From NCBI RefSeq assembly GCF_002022275.1, contig NZ_MSDF01000016.1, positions 126,301 to 190,300 on the forward strand: a stretch of DNA of 64,000 bases, read 5' to 3'. The DNA comes from Pseudomonas fluorescens (GTDB taxonomy: Bacteria; Pseudomonadota; Gammaproteobacteria; Pseudomonadales; Pseudomonadaceae). The translations under genes and the position numbers were made by a program. The notes under the pieces were generated by a model, which did not search any database, had not been told where the DNA came from, and saw only the letters and a program-made list of their open reading frames with translations. Of the stretch, positions 7,137 to 17,050 are shown one piece after another; position 1 is the stretch's first letter, and each line of letters opens with the position of its first letter.

Positions 7137-8203
7137 AGCGCCTGACGGTATTGCTTGCCGCCAGCCTGTTGCTGGCCGCGTGCTCCAAGGAAGAACCGCC
7201 ACCGGAGCCCGTGCGCCCGGTGTTGTCGATGGAAGTGAAGTCCGAAGACCAGGAAAACCTTGGCCGCTTCGCCGGTACGATTCAGGCCCGCTACGAAAGC
7301 AATCTGGGGTTCCGCGTGCCCGGCCGCATCGCTCGCCGCGCGGTGGACGTGGGTGCGGAAGTCGAGAAGGGCGCGTTGCTTGCCGTCCTCGACCCCACTG
7401 ATCAACAAAACCAGCTGCGCTCAGCCCAAGGTGACCTTGCCCGCGTGCAGGCGCAGTTCATCAACGCCCAAGCCAATGCCCGCCGTCAGCAGGAGTTGTT
7501 CAACCGTGGCGTCGGCGCCCAGGCGCAGCTGGACATTGCCCAGACCGACCTGAAAACCACCCAGGCGACCCTCGACCAAGCCAAGGCCTCGGTCAACCAG
7601 GCCAAGGACCAACTCAACTACGCCGAATTGCGCACCGACCATGCCGGTATTGTCACCGCCTGGAACGCCGAGGCCGGCCAGGTGGTCAGCGCCGGCCAGC
7701 AAGTGGTGACCCTGGCGCGCCCGGACATCAAGGAAGCGGTGATCGACCTGCCCGCCGGCCTCGCCGAACGCCTGCCGCCGGACGTAGTGTTTCTGGTCGC
7801 CGGGCAGCTCGACCCGAGCGTTAACACCACCGCCATCGTGCGCGAGATCGAACCCCAGGCCCAAAGCGCCACGCGCACCCGCCGCGCCCGCCTGACCCTG
7901 GCCGAGACGCCTGCCGCGTTTCGCCTCGGTACGGCGATCAGCGTGACCTTGAGCACCGCCATCGCGCCGCGCATCGAACTGCCGGTCAGCGCCTTGCAGG
8001 AGGTCGACGGCAAAACGCGCATCTGGATTCTCGACACCCAAAGCCAGACCGTGCAGCCGCGCGACGTCACGGTCATCAGCCGTGACGCCGACAGCGCGCT
8101 GCTCAATGGCGGCGTCAAGCCCGGCGAGCGCATCGTGACCGCTGGCGTGAACAGCCTGAAACCTGGGCAAAAAGTCAAAATCGACGAGGGCAGCCCGCGA
8201 TGA
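7133..8203 (+). CDS. triB: RND efflux periplasmic adaptor lipoprotein (TriB-like)
   Basis: The second adaptor, 356 aa from the ATG at 7133, which overlaps the previous stop as ATGA. The lipobox LLAAC gives Cys17. FAGTIQARYESNLGFRVPGRIARR and VDVGAEVEKGALLAVLDPTD mark the beta and lipoyl half-motifs; the helical hairpin spans about residues 90-160. LRTDHAGIVTAWNAEAGQVV is the second lipoyl half. It is similar in layout to the preceding gene but clearly diverged, fitting a heteromeric adaptor. Translation of the pump gene starts within its stop (ATGA), so stoichiometry is probably controlled by coupling. Confidence 0.88.
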   Translation: MKRLTVLLAASLLLAACSKEEPPPEPVRPVLSMEVKSEDQENLGRFAGTIQARYESNLGFRVPGRIARRAVDVGAEVEKGALLAVLDPTDQQNQLRSAQGDLARVQAQFINAQANARRQQELFNRGVGAQAQLDIAQTDLKTTQATLDQAKASVNQAKDQLNYAELRTDHAGIVTAWNAEAGQVVSAGQQVVTLARPDIKEAVIDLPAGLAERLPPDVVFLVAGQLDPSVNTTAIVREIEPQAQSATRTRRARLTLAETPAAFRLGTAISVTLSTAIAPRIELPVSALQEVDGKTRIWILDTQSQTVQPRDVTVISRDADSALLNGGVKPGERIVTAGVNSLKPGQKVKIDEGSPR

Positions 8204-11200
8204 AAGGGAGCTTCAACTTATCCGACTGGGCCCTCAAGCATCAGTCCTTCGTCTGGTACCTGATGTTCGTCGCGCTGCTGATGGGCGTGTTTTCGTACAT
8301 GAACCTGGGCCGCGAGGAGGACCCTTCGTTCACCATCAAAACCATGGTCATCCAGACCCGCTGGCCGGGCGCGACCCAGGAGGAAACCCTTAAGCAGGTC
8401 ACCGACCGCATCGAGAAGAAACTCGAAGAGCTGGATTCCCTCGACTACGTGAAAAGCTACACCCGGCCGGGTGAGTCCACGGTGTTTGTGTTCCTCAAGG
8501 ACACCACCAGCGCCAAGGCCATCCCGGAGATCTGGTACCAGGTACGCAAGAAGATCGACGACATACGCGGCACCTTCCCCCAGGGGCTTCAGGGACCGTC
8601 GTTCAACGATGAGTTCGGTGACGTGTTCGGCTCGGTGTACGCCTTTACCGGCGACGGCCTGTCGATGCGCCAGCTGCGCGACTACGTAGAGCAGGTGCGC
8701 GCCGAGATTCGTTCGGTGCCGGGCCTGGGCAAGGTCGAGATGATCGGCCAGCAGGATGAAGTGATTTACCTGAACTTCTCCACGCGCAAACTTGCAGCAT
8801 TGGGGATTGATCAGCGTCAGGTCGTGCAAAGCCTGCAATCGCAAAACGCGGTGACGCCCGCCGGGGTGATCGAGGCCGGGCCGGAGCGGATTTCGGTGCG
8901 CACCTCGGGGCAGTTTGCCTCCGAGAAAGACCTGGCAAACGTCAACCTGCGGCTCAACGACCGCTTCTATCGCTTGGCGGACATTGCTGAAATCAGCCGT
9001 GGCTACGTCGACCCGTCGCGGCCCATGTTCCGCTTCAACGGCAAACCGGCGATTGGCTTGGCGATTGCGATGCAGAAGGGCGGCAATATTCAGTCCTTCG
9101 GCAAGGCCCTGCACACCCGCATGGACGAGCTGACCGCCGACCTGCCGGTGGGCGTGGGCGTGCATAAAGTGTCCGATCAGGCCGAAGTGGTGGAAAAGGC
9201 GGTCGGCGGCTTTACCGGCGCATTGTTTGAAGCGGTGATCATCGTGCTGGTGGTGAGTTTTATCAGCCTCGGCATGCGCGCCGGGCTGGTGGTGGCGTGC
9301 TCGATTCCGTTGGTGCTGGCGCTGGTGTTTGTGTTTATGGAATACAGCGGCATCACCATGCAGCGGGTGTCGCTGGGCGCGTTGATCATCGCACTCGGGT
9401 TGTTGGTGGACGACGCGATGATCACCGTCGAGATGATGATCACGCGCCTGGAAAAAGGCGAAACCAAGGAACAGGCGGCGACCTTCGCCTACACCTCGAC
9501 GGCCTTCCCGATGCTCACCGGTACGCTGGTGACCGTGGCCGGGTTTGTGCCGATTGGCCTCAACGCCAGCTCGGCGGGCGAGTACACCTTCACCCTGTTC
9601 GCGGTGATCGCCGTGGCGATGCTGGTGTCGTGGGTGGTGGCCGTGTTGTTTGCGCCGGTAATCGGCGTGCACATCCTCAGCGCCAACGTGAAGCCGCACA
9701 ACAACGAGCCGGGGCGCATCGGGCGTGCCTTTAACGGCGGCATGTTGTGGGCCATGCGTAACCGCTGGTGGGCGATCGGTATCACCGTCGGGTTGTTTGT
9801 GGCGTCGGTGTTCTCGATGCAGTTTGTGCAGAACCAGTTCTTTCCGTCGTCGGACCGCCCGGAGATTCTGGTGGACCTGAACCTGCCGCAAAACGCCTCG
9901 ATCAACGAAACCCGCAAAGCCGTCGACCGCCTCGAGGCGATCATCAAGGATGACCCGGACATTGCGCGCTGGAGCACCTATATCGGCCAGGGTGCGATTC
10001 GTTTCTACCTGCCCCTCGACCAGCAACTGGAAAACCCGTACTACGCGCAACTGGTCATCGTGAGTAAAGGCCTGGAAGAGCGCGGCGCTCTGATCGCGCG
10101 CCTGCAAAAGCGCTTGCGCGATGACTTTGTCGGCATCGGCAGCTACGTGCAGCCGCTGGAAATGGGCCCGCCGGTGGGCCGTCCGATTCAGTACCGCGTC
10201 TCGGGCAAAGACACTGACCAAGTGCGCAAACACGCTATCGAACTGGCCACCTTGCTCGATCAAAACACCCACTTGGGCGAGATCATTTACGACTGGAACG
10301 AGCCGGGTAAAGTGCTGCGTATCGACATCGCCCAGGACAAGGCGCGGCAGCTCGGGCTGTCGTCCGAAGACGTGGCGCAATTGATGAACAGCGTGGTCAG
10401 TGGTGCTTCGGTGACCCAGGTGCACGACGATATCTACCTGATCAACGTGGTCGGGCGCGCCGAAGATGCCGAGCGTGGTACGCCGGAAACCCTGCAGAAC
10501 CTGCAGATCGTCACGCCCAACGGCACTTCGATTCCGCTGCTGGCCTTCGCCACCGTGCGCTATGAGCTGGAGCAGCCGCTGGTGTGGCGCCGCGACCGCA
10601 AGCCGACCATCACCATCAAGGCCTCGGTGCGCGATGAAATGCAGCCCACGGATCTGGTGAAACAGCTGGCGCCAACCATCGACAAATTCAACGCCGAGCT
10701 GCCAGTGGGTTACAAGGTCGCCACCGGTGGTACCGTCGAAGAAAGCGGCAAGGCCCAGGGCCCGATTGCCAAGGTGGTGCCGTTGATGCTGTTCCTGATG
10801 GCGACCTTCCTGATGATTCAGCTGCACAGTGTGCAGAAGATGTTCCTGGTGGCGAGTGTTGCGCCGCTGGGCTTGATTGGCGTGGTGCTGGCGCTGATCC
10901 CCACGGGTACGCCGATGGGCTTTGTGGCGATCCTTGGGATTCTGGCGCTGATCGGTATCATCATCCGTAACTCGGTGATTCTGGTGACGCAGATCGACGC
11001 CTACGAGCGCGACGGCTACACACCGTGGGATGCGGTGGTGGAAGCGACTGAGCATCGGCGCCGGCCTATCCTGCTGACGGCGGCAGCGGCCAGTTTGGGC
11101 ATGATCCCGATTGCCCGCGAAGTGTTCTGGGGACCGATGGCGTACGCGATGATTGGCGGGATCATCATTGCGACGTTGCTGACGTTGCTGTTTTTGCCTG

Positions 11201-11259
11201 CGCTGTACGTGGCCTGGTACAAGATTCGCGAGCCGAAGCAGGAGCCTCAGGCTGAATGA
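8200..11259 (+). CDS. triC: RND multidrug efflux transporter permease (TriC-like)
   Basis: A 1019-aa inner-membrane proton-driven pump of the AcrB/HAE family. The start overlaps the triB-like stop. It shows the duplicated RND layout: TM1 near residues 15-32, a large periplasmic loop to about 330, a TM2-TM6 cluster containing LGLLVDDAMITVEMM with the proton-relay aspartates of TM4, the second loop from about 540, and the final TM cluster (IGIIIRNSVILVTQI). MKGSFNLSDWALKHQSF and the following segment match the TriC-type subgroup. TriABC exports triclosan and some organic solvents in P. aeruginosa; the substrate here is unknown. No regulator gene lies in the cluster. Confidence 0.92.
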   Translation: MKGSFNLSDWALKHQSFVWYLMFVALLMGVFSYMNLGREEDPSFTIKTMVIQTRWPGATQEETLKQVTDRIEKKLEELDSLDYVKSYTRPGESTVFVFLKDTTSAKAIPEIWYQVRKKIDDIRGTFPQGLQGPSFNDEFGDVFGSVYAFTGDGLSMRQLRDYVEQVRAEIRSVPGLGKVEMIGQQDEVIYLNFSTRKLAALGIDQRQVVQSLQSQNAVTPAGVIEAGPERISVRTSGQFASEKDLANVNLRLNDRFYRLADIAEISRGYVDPSRPMFRFNGKPAIGLAIAMQKGGNIQSFGKALHTRMDELTADLPVGVGVHKVSDQAEVVEKAVGGFTGALFEAVIIVLVVSFISLGMRAGLVVACSIPLVLALVFVFMEYSGITMQRVSLGALIIALGLLVDDAMITVEMMITRLEKGETKEQAATFAYTSTAFPMLTGTLVTVAGFVPIGLNASSAGEYTFTLFAVIAVAMLVSWVVAVLFAPVIGVHILSANVKPHNNEPGRIGRAFNGGMLWAMRNRWWAIGITVGLFVASVFSMQFVQNQFFPSSDRPEILVDLNLPQNASINETRKAVDRLEAIIKDDPDIARWSTYIGQGAIRFYLPLDQQLENPYYAQLVIVSKGLEERGALIARLQKRLRDDFVGIGSYVQPLEMGPPVGRPIQYRVSGKDTDQVRKHAIELATLLDQNTHLGEIIYDWNEPGKVLRIDIAQDKARQLGLSSEDVAQLMNSVVSGASVTQVHDDIYLINVVGRAEDAERGTPETLQNLQIVTPNGTSIPLLAFATVRYELEQPLVWRRDRKPTITIKASVRDEMQPTDLVKQLAPTIDKFNAELPVGYKVATGGTVEESGKAQGPIAKVVPLMLFLMATFLMIQLHSVQKMFLVASVAPLGLIGVVLALIPTGTPMGFVAILGILALIGIIIRNSVILVTQIDAYERDGYTPWDAVVEATEHRRRPILLTAAAASLGMIPIAREVFWGPMAYAMIGGIIIATLLTLLFLPALYVAWYKIREPKQEPQAE

Positions 11260-11270
11260 AATCCAAAAAC

Positions 11271-11374
11271 TGTGGGAGCGGGCTTGCCCGCGATAGCGGT
11301 GTGTCAGGCAACAAACCTGTTACTGACAGACCGCCATCGCGGGCAAGTCGAATCGTCGCACCGCCGCTCCCACA
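11271..11374. repeat. REPIN, variant with an insertion in the tail
   Basis: The head is TGTGGGAGCGGGCTTGCCCGCGA. The inverted tail is interrupted: GGGCAAG is followed by about 20 extra bases (TCGAATCGTCGCACCGC...) before CGCTCCCACA. It lies 11 bases after the pump stop codon. Confidence 0.88.
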
Positions 11375-11490
11375 GTTTTGATCTGCATACGCCTCAGGGG
11401 ATGTACGAAACTTCCTGAAATAGCTTGTGCCCCTCCGGCAAGCCATCAAGTGTCTTACCCTCGACCACCCTTGCACACAGGTCGACCCCC

Positions 11491-13677
11491 ATGATTTCCC
11501 TGCGCCATGTTCTCCTGGTCTGCGGCTTATTGCTCTCACCGATCACCTCGGCAGCCTTGCTGGAAAACGCCTTGTGGCGTATCGAACTCGACCCCGCCAC
11601 GCTGGCCCTGCGCGCCACGCCTGCCGGTGAAGCCCCGGTGCAGGCCTCCAGCGGCGTTGCTGCGCATTCCGTCAGCGATCTGCAGTCCAGCGCCGAACAG
11701 GCCACCTGGCAATGGGACGACGGCGCCTATCGCCTCACCGCCCGCCTTGAGAGACACGACCTTTCCCTGACCATCACCGCACGCGAGTCGGGCGAGTTGC
11801 CGCTGCTGCATCAACCCGCTGAGGCCATGGGCAAAGGCTTGATCTGGCCCTTGGCCGAAGGGCATTACGTACCCGCCGACAACCCGGTATGGAAGGCGTT
11901 TTTGCTGGAGCAGGGCGAACTCAACACCACACAAGACCTCAGCCTGCCGCTGTGGGGCGTGGACCATGGCCGCTTCACGTTGAACTGGTTGCTGACCAAT
12001 CCTTATAACAACCGCTTGCAGTGGCAAGCCGAGGGCAAGGGCCTGGCGCTGTCCGTGGCTCACGAATTCACCCGTCTTGACCCCACTGCCCCGATGACAT
12101 TGCGCCTGCATCTGGGCGCTGCCGACCCTTTGGTGGGGGCCAAGCGTTACCGCGACTGGCGGGTGGAGCAGGGCCGTTATGAACCTCTGGCGGACAAGCT
12201 GCGCCAGACGCCAGAGGCGCAGAAGTTGCTGGGTGCCAGCCATGTTTATCTATGGGGCAATGATTTGCTGGCCCTGAAGGATGTGCGTGATTGGCCCAAG
12301 CTGGTCATGTTGCTGCGCGCCAATGAACTCAAGGGCCTGCTGGACAAGGAGTCCACACAGGTCCTGAAACAGACCTCTGCGCTCAATCGCTATGAGCAGA
12401 CCGTGCTGCTGCGCGGCCTCAATGCTGCGATCAACAAAAAGGCGCGGCAGGCTTGGCAGGTCGACGAGCCAGACCCGGCCCGGCTTGCCGCCCGTTATGG
12501 TGAGCTGCGCGGTGAACTGGCTGTCGAATTTGCCGGCGCCCTGAGCGACAACCCTGAAAATTGGGGCAGCGAGGTCATTCAATCCCTGAAAGCCGCTGGG
12601 CTCCAACGCTTGCTGGTGACGTTGGGCGAAGGCTGGGAAGGCGGGCTCTGGCACCCGGAAGCGATCCGCAGCGGCGTCGACGCGGGCTACCTGATGGCGC
12701 CCTACGACTCCTATGAAACGGCGTTATCCGCCACCGAAAATCCGGATTGGACCACCGCCCATCTGGGCAGCAACGCCTATCGCAACTGCGCCATCGTGCT
12801 CAAGGACGGCAAACTGAAAACCGGCTTCCAGCAGTCCGGCCACTACACCGACCCGCGCTGCGTAAGGCCTTTGCTGGAAGCCCGAGTGAAGGCGGTGCAA
12901 GCCAGGGCCGGTTTCAACGCCTGGTTCCTCGATGCTTACGCCACCGCGATGGTATTCGACAGCTACCGCGACGGCGCGCCAATGACCCAGGCGCAGAATG
13001 CCGAAGGCAATATCGACGCGTCCCGCTGGCTCAACATCGCGCTCAAGCTGCCGGCCGGTTCTGAAGACGGCAACGCGATCACCGCCCAGGGCATTCTGTT
13101 TGCCCATGGCATGCAGACGCCGGTGTTGGGTTGGGGGGATCGGGAAATGACGAAGGACAAACAGTCGCCTTATTACGTTGGCAACTGGTACCCGCCCGAG
13201 CAGCCTGCGGTGTTCTTCAAACCCGTGCCGCTGAAAGAGCCCTTTCGCACGGTGTATTTTGACCCGGCGATGCGCCTGCCGCTGTATCAGGCGGTTTTCC
13301 ATGGTTCGGTGATTACCACCCACCACTGGCTGTTCGACAGCCTTAAATTGAGCAATGTGCAGGCTGAAAACGAACTGACCCAACTGCTCTATAACGTGCC
13401 GCCGCTTTACCACTTGAGTGCTGCGACGGTTAAGCAACGGCTGCCGGTGATTCAGCGTCAGGATGCTTTTTTTCGTCCGCTGCATCAGCGCCTGGCGACT
13501 CAGGAAATGACCGGGTTTCGTTGGCTGACAGCCGATCGGCAAGTGCAGGAGACCACGTTTACCGATGGCACGCGGTTGGTGGCGAACTTTGCCGCCGGGG
13601 AAAAATCAGGCTACGCCGGGCGTAGTGTGACGGCGTTCGTGGCGGGTGAAAAACCGGCGGTGTATGAAGTGGATTAG
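11491..13677 (+). CDS. Secreted glycoside-hydrolase-like protein (possible GH101/GH129 relative)
   Basis: A 728-aa protein from the ATG at 11491. A clear signal peptide spans residues 1-21 (MISLRHVLLVCGLLLSPITSA), which is why this start is chosen over earlier in-frame codons. The N-terminal 230 residues look like a beta-sandwich (many alternating hydrophobic stretches). The central part from about 330 to 600 resembles a (beta/alpha)8 barrel, with acidic residues at barrel-strand ends: YLMAPYDSYE, FNAWFLDAYATAM, and HGMQTPVLGWGDREM. The C-terminal part is another beta domain. The family assignment rests on overall resemblance to GH101/GH129-related bacterial proteins and is tentative. It is single, flanked by a REPIN upstream and a palindromic repeat downstream, and probably acts in the periplasm or outside on a polysaccharide or glycan. 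Confidence 0.6.
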   Translation: MISLRHVLLVCGLLLSPITSAALLENALWRIELDPATLALRATPAGEAPVQASSGVAAHSVSDLQSSAEQATWQWDDGAYRLTARLERHDLSLTITARESGELPLLHQPAEAMGKGLIWPLAEGHYVPADNPVWKAFLLEQGELNTTQDLSLPLWGVDHGRFTLNWLLTNPYNNRLQWQAEGKGLALSVAHEFTRLDPTAPMTLRLHLGAADPLVGAKRYRDWRVEQGRYEPLADKLRQTPEAQKLLGASHVYLWGNDLLALKDVRDWPKLVMLLRANELKGLLDKESTQVLKQTSALNRYEQTVLLRGLNAAINKKARQAWQVDEPDPARLAARYGELRGELAVEFAGALSDNPENWGSEVIQSLKAAGLQRLLVTLGEGWEGGLWHPEAIRSGVDAGYLMAPYDSYETALSATENPDWTTAHLGSNAYRNCAIVLKDGKLKTGFQQSGHYTDPRCVRPLLEARVKAVQARAGFNAWFLDAYATAMVFDSYRDGAPMTQAQNAEGNIDASRWLNIALKLPAGSEDGNAITAQGILFAHGMQTPVLGWGDREMTKDKQSPYYVGNWYPPEQPAVFFKPVPLKEPFRTVYFDPAMRLPLYQAVFHGSVITTHHWLFDSLKLSNVQAENELTQLLYNVPPLYHLSAATVKQRLPVIQRQDAFFRPLHQRLATQEMTGFRWLTADRQVQETTFTDGTRLVANFAAGEKSGYAGRSVTAFVAGEKPAVYEVD

Positions 13678-13692
13678 TGCTGCCCTTAAGAC

Positions 13693-13760
13693 CTTCGCGA
13701 GCAAGCCCGCTCCCACATTTGGAATGCATTCCAAATGTGGGAGCGGGCTTGCTCGCGAAG
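13693..13760. repeat. 68-bp perfect REP palindrome
   Basis: Two REP units of the CTTCGCGAGCAAGCCCGC subtype are placed tail-to-tail, so that the 34 bases on each side are exact reverse complements (centre at AATGCATT). It lies between convergent genes and should act as a two-way transcription terminator. Confidence 0.93.
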
Positions 13761-13783
13761 ACGTCAGACCAGACAACCAATAT

Positions 13784-14410
13784 CTATAATTTGCGCCACA
13801 CACTCGCCAACCAAGGCTGCTGCTCCCGAGGCAACCCGGCCGGTCGGTAGTAATGCTCCAACTCCACAAACCCCGCCTCGGTCAGCAGCGCCTGCCAAGT
13901 CGCAAGGTCGTGATACGACCCATACCGTGGCCCATTCCAACCCTCCTGGTTCTCACCCCGAGGGTTCGAACTGAACAACACCCCACCCGGCTTCAGCGCA
14001 CCATGCAACTCGTTGAGCACACGCGGCAACTCCTGCTTGGGAATATGAAACAGCACCGCATTGGCAAACACCCCGTCAAAGCGCCCGGCAGGCAGATCCA
14101 GCTTCAAAAAGTCCTGCTGCAGCACCTCACAACCGCTGTCTTCGCGCGCCATCTGCGCAAACCGCTCCGAGCCATCGAGCCCGACCGCAACGTGGCCCAT
14201 GCGCGTAAACGTCTGCAAATCCCGCCCCGGCCCGCAGCCGAAATCCAGCACGGTAAACGGCGCAGTGCCCTGGATATGCCGTAGCAAGGCGTCGATGTTC
14301 TGACTCACATCGTGGTCGCGGGTGCCTTCGCGGAAGTCCTCGGCCACCTTGTTGTAATGGCCGAGGGTGGCGGAGGTGATTTGGTTAAGGTCGTCGGGCT
14401 TGAGGGTCAT
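13784..14410 (-). CDS. Class I SAM-dependent methyltransferase
   Basis: A 208-aa Rossmann-fold methyltransferase. The SAM motif VLDFGCGPGRDL is at residues 54-65, the acidic motif VGLDGSE follows about 20 residues later, then QDFLKLDLPAGRFDGVFANAVLFHIP (motifs II/III). The start MTLKPDD (14410) is chosen: a GTG at 14452 overlaps the metI stop, but the only SD-like bases abut it directly. It lies 38 bases after metI and is probably the last gene of the sulfur operon, so a role in sulfur or methyl-group metabolism is possible. No methyl acceptor can be deduced. Confidence 0.85.
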   Translation of the reverse strand: MTLKPDDLNQITSATLGHYNKVAEDFREGTRDHDVSQNIDALLRHIQGTAPFTVLDFGCGPGRDLQTFTRMGHVAVGLDGSERFAQMAREDSGCEVLQQDFLKLDLPAGRFDGVFANAVLFHIPKQELPRVLNELHGALKPGGVLFSSNPRGENQEGWNGPRYGSYHDLATWQALLTEAGFVELEHYYRPAGLPREQQPWLASVWRKL

Positions 14411-14448
14411 GACGGGAGCTACCGGTTTTTTCGATGGCCGACTATACC

Positions 14449-15093
14449 TCACCTCTTGTTGAGTACCCGCGCCAACCGATCCCCACCCAACTGAATCACC
14501 GCCACCAGCACCACCAGCAGCACAATCACGGTCAGCATGATCTGCGTATCAAACCGCTGATACCCATACCGATACGCAATATCCCCCAACCCACCCGCGC
14601 CAATCGCCCCGGCCATGGCCGACGAGTTGATCATGGTCACCAGCGTGATGGTGAACCCGCCCACAATCCCCGGCAGCGTTTCCGGCAGCAGCACGTGCCA
14701 GATGATGTGCCAGCGGCGGCAGCCCATGGCTTGGGCGGCTTCGATCAAGCCGTGGTCGACCTCGCGCAGGCTCACTTCGGCGATGCGCGCAAAGAAGGTT
14801 GTGGCGGCGATGGTCAGCGGCACGACGGCTGCCCAGACGCCATAGGTTGTGCCGACGATCAGCCGCGTGAACGGGATCAACGCGACCATCAAAATCAGGA
14901 ACGGAATCGAGCGGAACAGGTTTACGAACGCGCCCAGCACGCGGTTCAGCGCCGGGGCCTGGTAGATCCCGCCCTTGTCGCTGGTGACCAAAAACACCGC
15001 CAGCGGAATGCCCACCAGCAACGCGATCAGCGACGACACACCCACCATCAACAAGGTGTCGATGGCGCCCTGCAATAAACGATCAAACCACAT
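14449..15093 (-). CDS. metI: Methionine-type ABC transporter permease MetI
   Basis: Inner-membrane permease, 214 aa from the ATG at 15093 (MWFDRLLQG), which lies 11 bases inside the metN end with GAGGT upstream. It has five hydrophobic segments. [20 protein letters not shown] and the EAA-type loop [34 protein letters not shown] are the MetI hallmarks, and [23 protein letters not shown] is the typical C-terminal segment. It works with the metN and metQ genes directly upstream; the operon context with SfnB enzymes suggests uptake of methionine or an organosulfur compound. Confidence 0.93.
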   Translation of the reverse strand: MWFDRLLQGAIDTLLMVGVSSLIALLVGIPLAVFLVTSDKGGIYQAPALNRVLGAFVNLFRSIPFLILMVALIPFTRLIVGTTYGVWAAVVPLTIAATTFFARIAEVSLREVDHGLIEAAQAMGCRRWHIIWHVLLPETLPGIVGGFTITLVTMINSSAMAGAIGAGGLGDIAYRYGYQRFDTQIMLTVIVLLVVLVAVIQLGGDRLARVLNKR

Positions 15094-16198
15094 AGCCCAG
15101 CACCTCCGCCTGTTGTGCCCAGTTTGCGGCGCGGTTGCGCAATTCTTCGGCGCTGTGGAGTGAGCCATTCACCGCCAGCAGCAGTTGCCCCAGCGCATGC
15201 CCCTGAATGCGCTCCACACCGCCTTGCAGCAAACGCACGCGCCCGCCAAGGGCACTGAACAGTGCGGCCAGGTCCGGTTCATCGGTGTCGCTGCCCGTAA
15301 ACTGCAAACGCAATACCACCGCCGCCTCAGCGGATGACGGCAGGGCCTGCAAGCGGCTTTGCAGTTCTTCCGGCAAACCGTGTTGCAGCGGCGCCAACAG
15401 GGTTTTGCTGACGTCGTGCTGCGGGTTGCCAAACACTTGCCACACCGGGCCTTGCTCGACGATGCGCCCGTGTTCGAGCACCACCACGCGGTCGCAAATG
15501 TCGCGAATCACCGCCATCTCATGGGTGATCAACACGATGGTTAGGCCCAGGCGTTTGTTGATCTCGCGCAGCAGGCCGAGGATTGATTGCGTGGTCTCCG
15601 GGTCGAGGGCCGAGGTGGCCTCGTCGCACAGCAGTATTTCGGGGTCATGCACCAGCGAGCGGGCGATGCCCACGCGCTGTTTTTGCCCGCCGGAAAGCTG
15701 CGCCGGGTAGGCCTTGTGCTTGTCCTGCAGCCCCACCAATTCCAGCAGCTCGCGCACTTTTTGCTCGCGCAGGGGCTTGGGCACGCCGGCGACTTTCAGC
15801 GGCAATTCGACGTTCTGCCACACGGTCTTGGCCGACATCAAATTGAAGTGCTGGAAGATCATGCCGATGCGCCGACGCAGCGCCACCAGGCGGTCTTCGT
15901 CGAAATCGCCGATATCCACCTGATCAATCAGCACGCGCCCGCTGCTCGGCTGCTCGAGGCGGTTGATGGTGCGGATCAGCGAGGATTTACCGGCGCCGCT
16001 GCGGCCGATGATGCCGAACACTTCACCGCGTTGGATCGCCAAGTCGATGCCTTGCAAGGCGTGCACGCTGCCGTCGTAGGTTTTGCCCAGGTTGATAAAT
16101 CGCACGTGGGCACGGTTCAAATCAGGGTGCAGTTCTGTCTGCTCGGCGTCCCTGGGCGGTAAGCCCAGGTCGCGCAGTTGAGCGTTCGCGGCGGTCAT
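15083..16198 (-). CDS. metN: Methionine-type ABC transporter ATP-binding protein MetN
   Basis: A 371-aa ATPase. Walker [10 protein letters not shown] lies around residues 65-73, the signature LSGGQKQR near 170, and Walker [15 protein letters not shown] follows. After the nucleotide-binding domain there is a C-terminal extension of about 100 residues (from [22 protein letters not shown]), the position of the NIL/ACT-like domain that lets MetN sense methionine. A 30-residue N-terminal extension precedes the conserved start [12 protein letters not shown]. It overlaps metQ by ATGA upstream and metI downstream. Confidence 0.94.
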   Translation of the reverse strand: MTAANAQLRDLGLPPRDAEQTELHPDLNRAHVRFINLGKTYDGSVHALQGIDLAIQRGEVFGIIGRSGAGKSSLIRTINRLEQPSSGRVLIDQVDIGDFDEDRLVALRRRIGMIFQHFNLMSAKTVWQNVELPLKVAGVPKPLREQKVRELLELVGLQDKHKAYPAQLSGGQKQRVGIARSLVHDPEILLCDEATSALDPETTQSILGLLREINKRLGLTIVLITHEMAVIRDICDRVVVLEHGRIVEQGPVWQVFGNPQHDVSKTLLAPLQHGLPEELQSRLQALPSSAEAAVVLRLQFTGSDTDEPDLAALFSALGGRVRLLQGGVERIQGHALGQLLLAVNGSLHSAEELRNRAANWAQQAEVLGYVV

Positions 16199-17013
16199 TT
16201 TTTATCTTCCCAGCCCACTTGGTAGAGCTTGCCGAGGGATTTATCCAGAGACGCGCGGACCACCGGCGAGTGTTGGTAGATATCGACGAACTTGATCACG
16301 CGCGGGTCGGTTTTGCTCTTCGGCTGAATCACAAACTGGATCACGTATTCAGGGTGGTCGAGGCCGTCGAACAGCAACGCAGACTCGGCATCGAAGGTCT
16401 TGGACAGGCGGATATACGCCGGGTAGCCCTGCACCAGGTCGGCGTCGTCATAGGCGCGCACCAGTTGCACGGCCTCGACTTGCAGGATCTTGATCTTCTT
16501 CGGGTTGCTGACGATGTCTTCTTCGGTGGCCTTGTAGCCCACGCCCGGCTTGAGGGTGATCAAGCCCGCTTTGGCTAGCAATTGCAGGCCACGGCCGCTG
16601 TTGATCGGGTCGTTGGCAATCGCCACGCTGGCGCCTTGGGGCAGGTCATTGATGCTTTTGTATTTCTTCGAGTACAGCCCGACGTTGTTGATGATGCCCG
16701 GCGCGTACGGCACCAGGTCAAACCCGGCGGCGGCCTTGGCGTTTTCCAGGAATGGGATGTGCTGGAAGTAGTTCACGTCGATGTCGCCGGCAGCCAGGCT
16801 GACGTTGGGGGCGATCCAGTCGGTGAACTCCACCAGCTCGACTTTCAAGCCTTGTTTACCGGCTTCAGCGACGGCGGCTTCCAGCGGGATCGCGAAGGCG
16901 GCGGTGGTGCCGATTTTCAACGGCGCGTCGGCGGCGAAAACCGCCGAGCTGAATAAACCAAACGCCAGGGCCAGTGCTTTGACTGGGTGGGTGAGCAGGG
17001 TCTTTTTCATCAT
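16195..17013 (-). CDS. metQ: MetQ/NlpA-family substrate-binding protein (operonic with metNI)
   Basis: A 272-aa periplasmic binding protein. The signal peptide covers residues 1-27 (ending SSAVFA), with no lipobox. Family segments: [35 protein letters not shown], and [19 protein letters not shown]. It differs strongly from the metQ at 468-1250 (for example [12 protein letters not shown] against VAATPIPHAEI), so the two likely bind different ligands. Placement behind SfnB-like and DszA-like enzymes points to an organosulfur ligand. The stop/start overlap with metN is ATGA. The upstream spacer to the monooxygenase gene is filled by a hairpin-rich repeat. Confidence 0.93.
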   Translation of the reverse strand: MMKKTLLTHPVKALALAFGLFSSAVFAADAPLKIGTTAAFAIPLEAAVAEAGKQGLKVELVEFTDWIAPNVSLAAGDIDVNYFQHIPFLENAKAAAGFDLVPYAPGIINNVGLYSKKYKSINDLPQGASVAIANDPINSGRGLQLLAKAGLITLKPGVGYKATEEDIVSNPKKIKILQVEAVQLVRAYDDADLVQGYPAYIRLSKTFDAESALLFDGLDHPEYVIQFVIQPKSKTDPRVIKFVDIYQHSPVVRASLDKSLGKLYQVGWEDKK

Positions 17014-17050
17014 CGTTTTCCAGTCATAAGAAGTAGGTACAATTAACTGA

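Noticed and set aside
8218..11055. A 945-codon open frame on the minus strand opposite the RND pump
   Set aside because: It mirrors the codon bias of the pump gene, is rich in His, Gln, Arg and Ala, and has no family resemblance; the plus-strand product is unmistakable.
14411..14452. GTG start for the methyltransferase overlapping metI
   Set aside because: The SD-like bases touch the GTG, leaving no spacing; the ATG at 14410 starts at the family's usual place.
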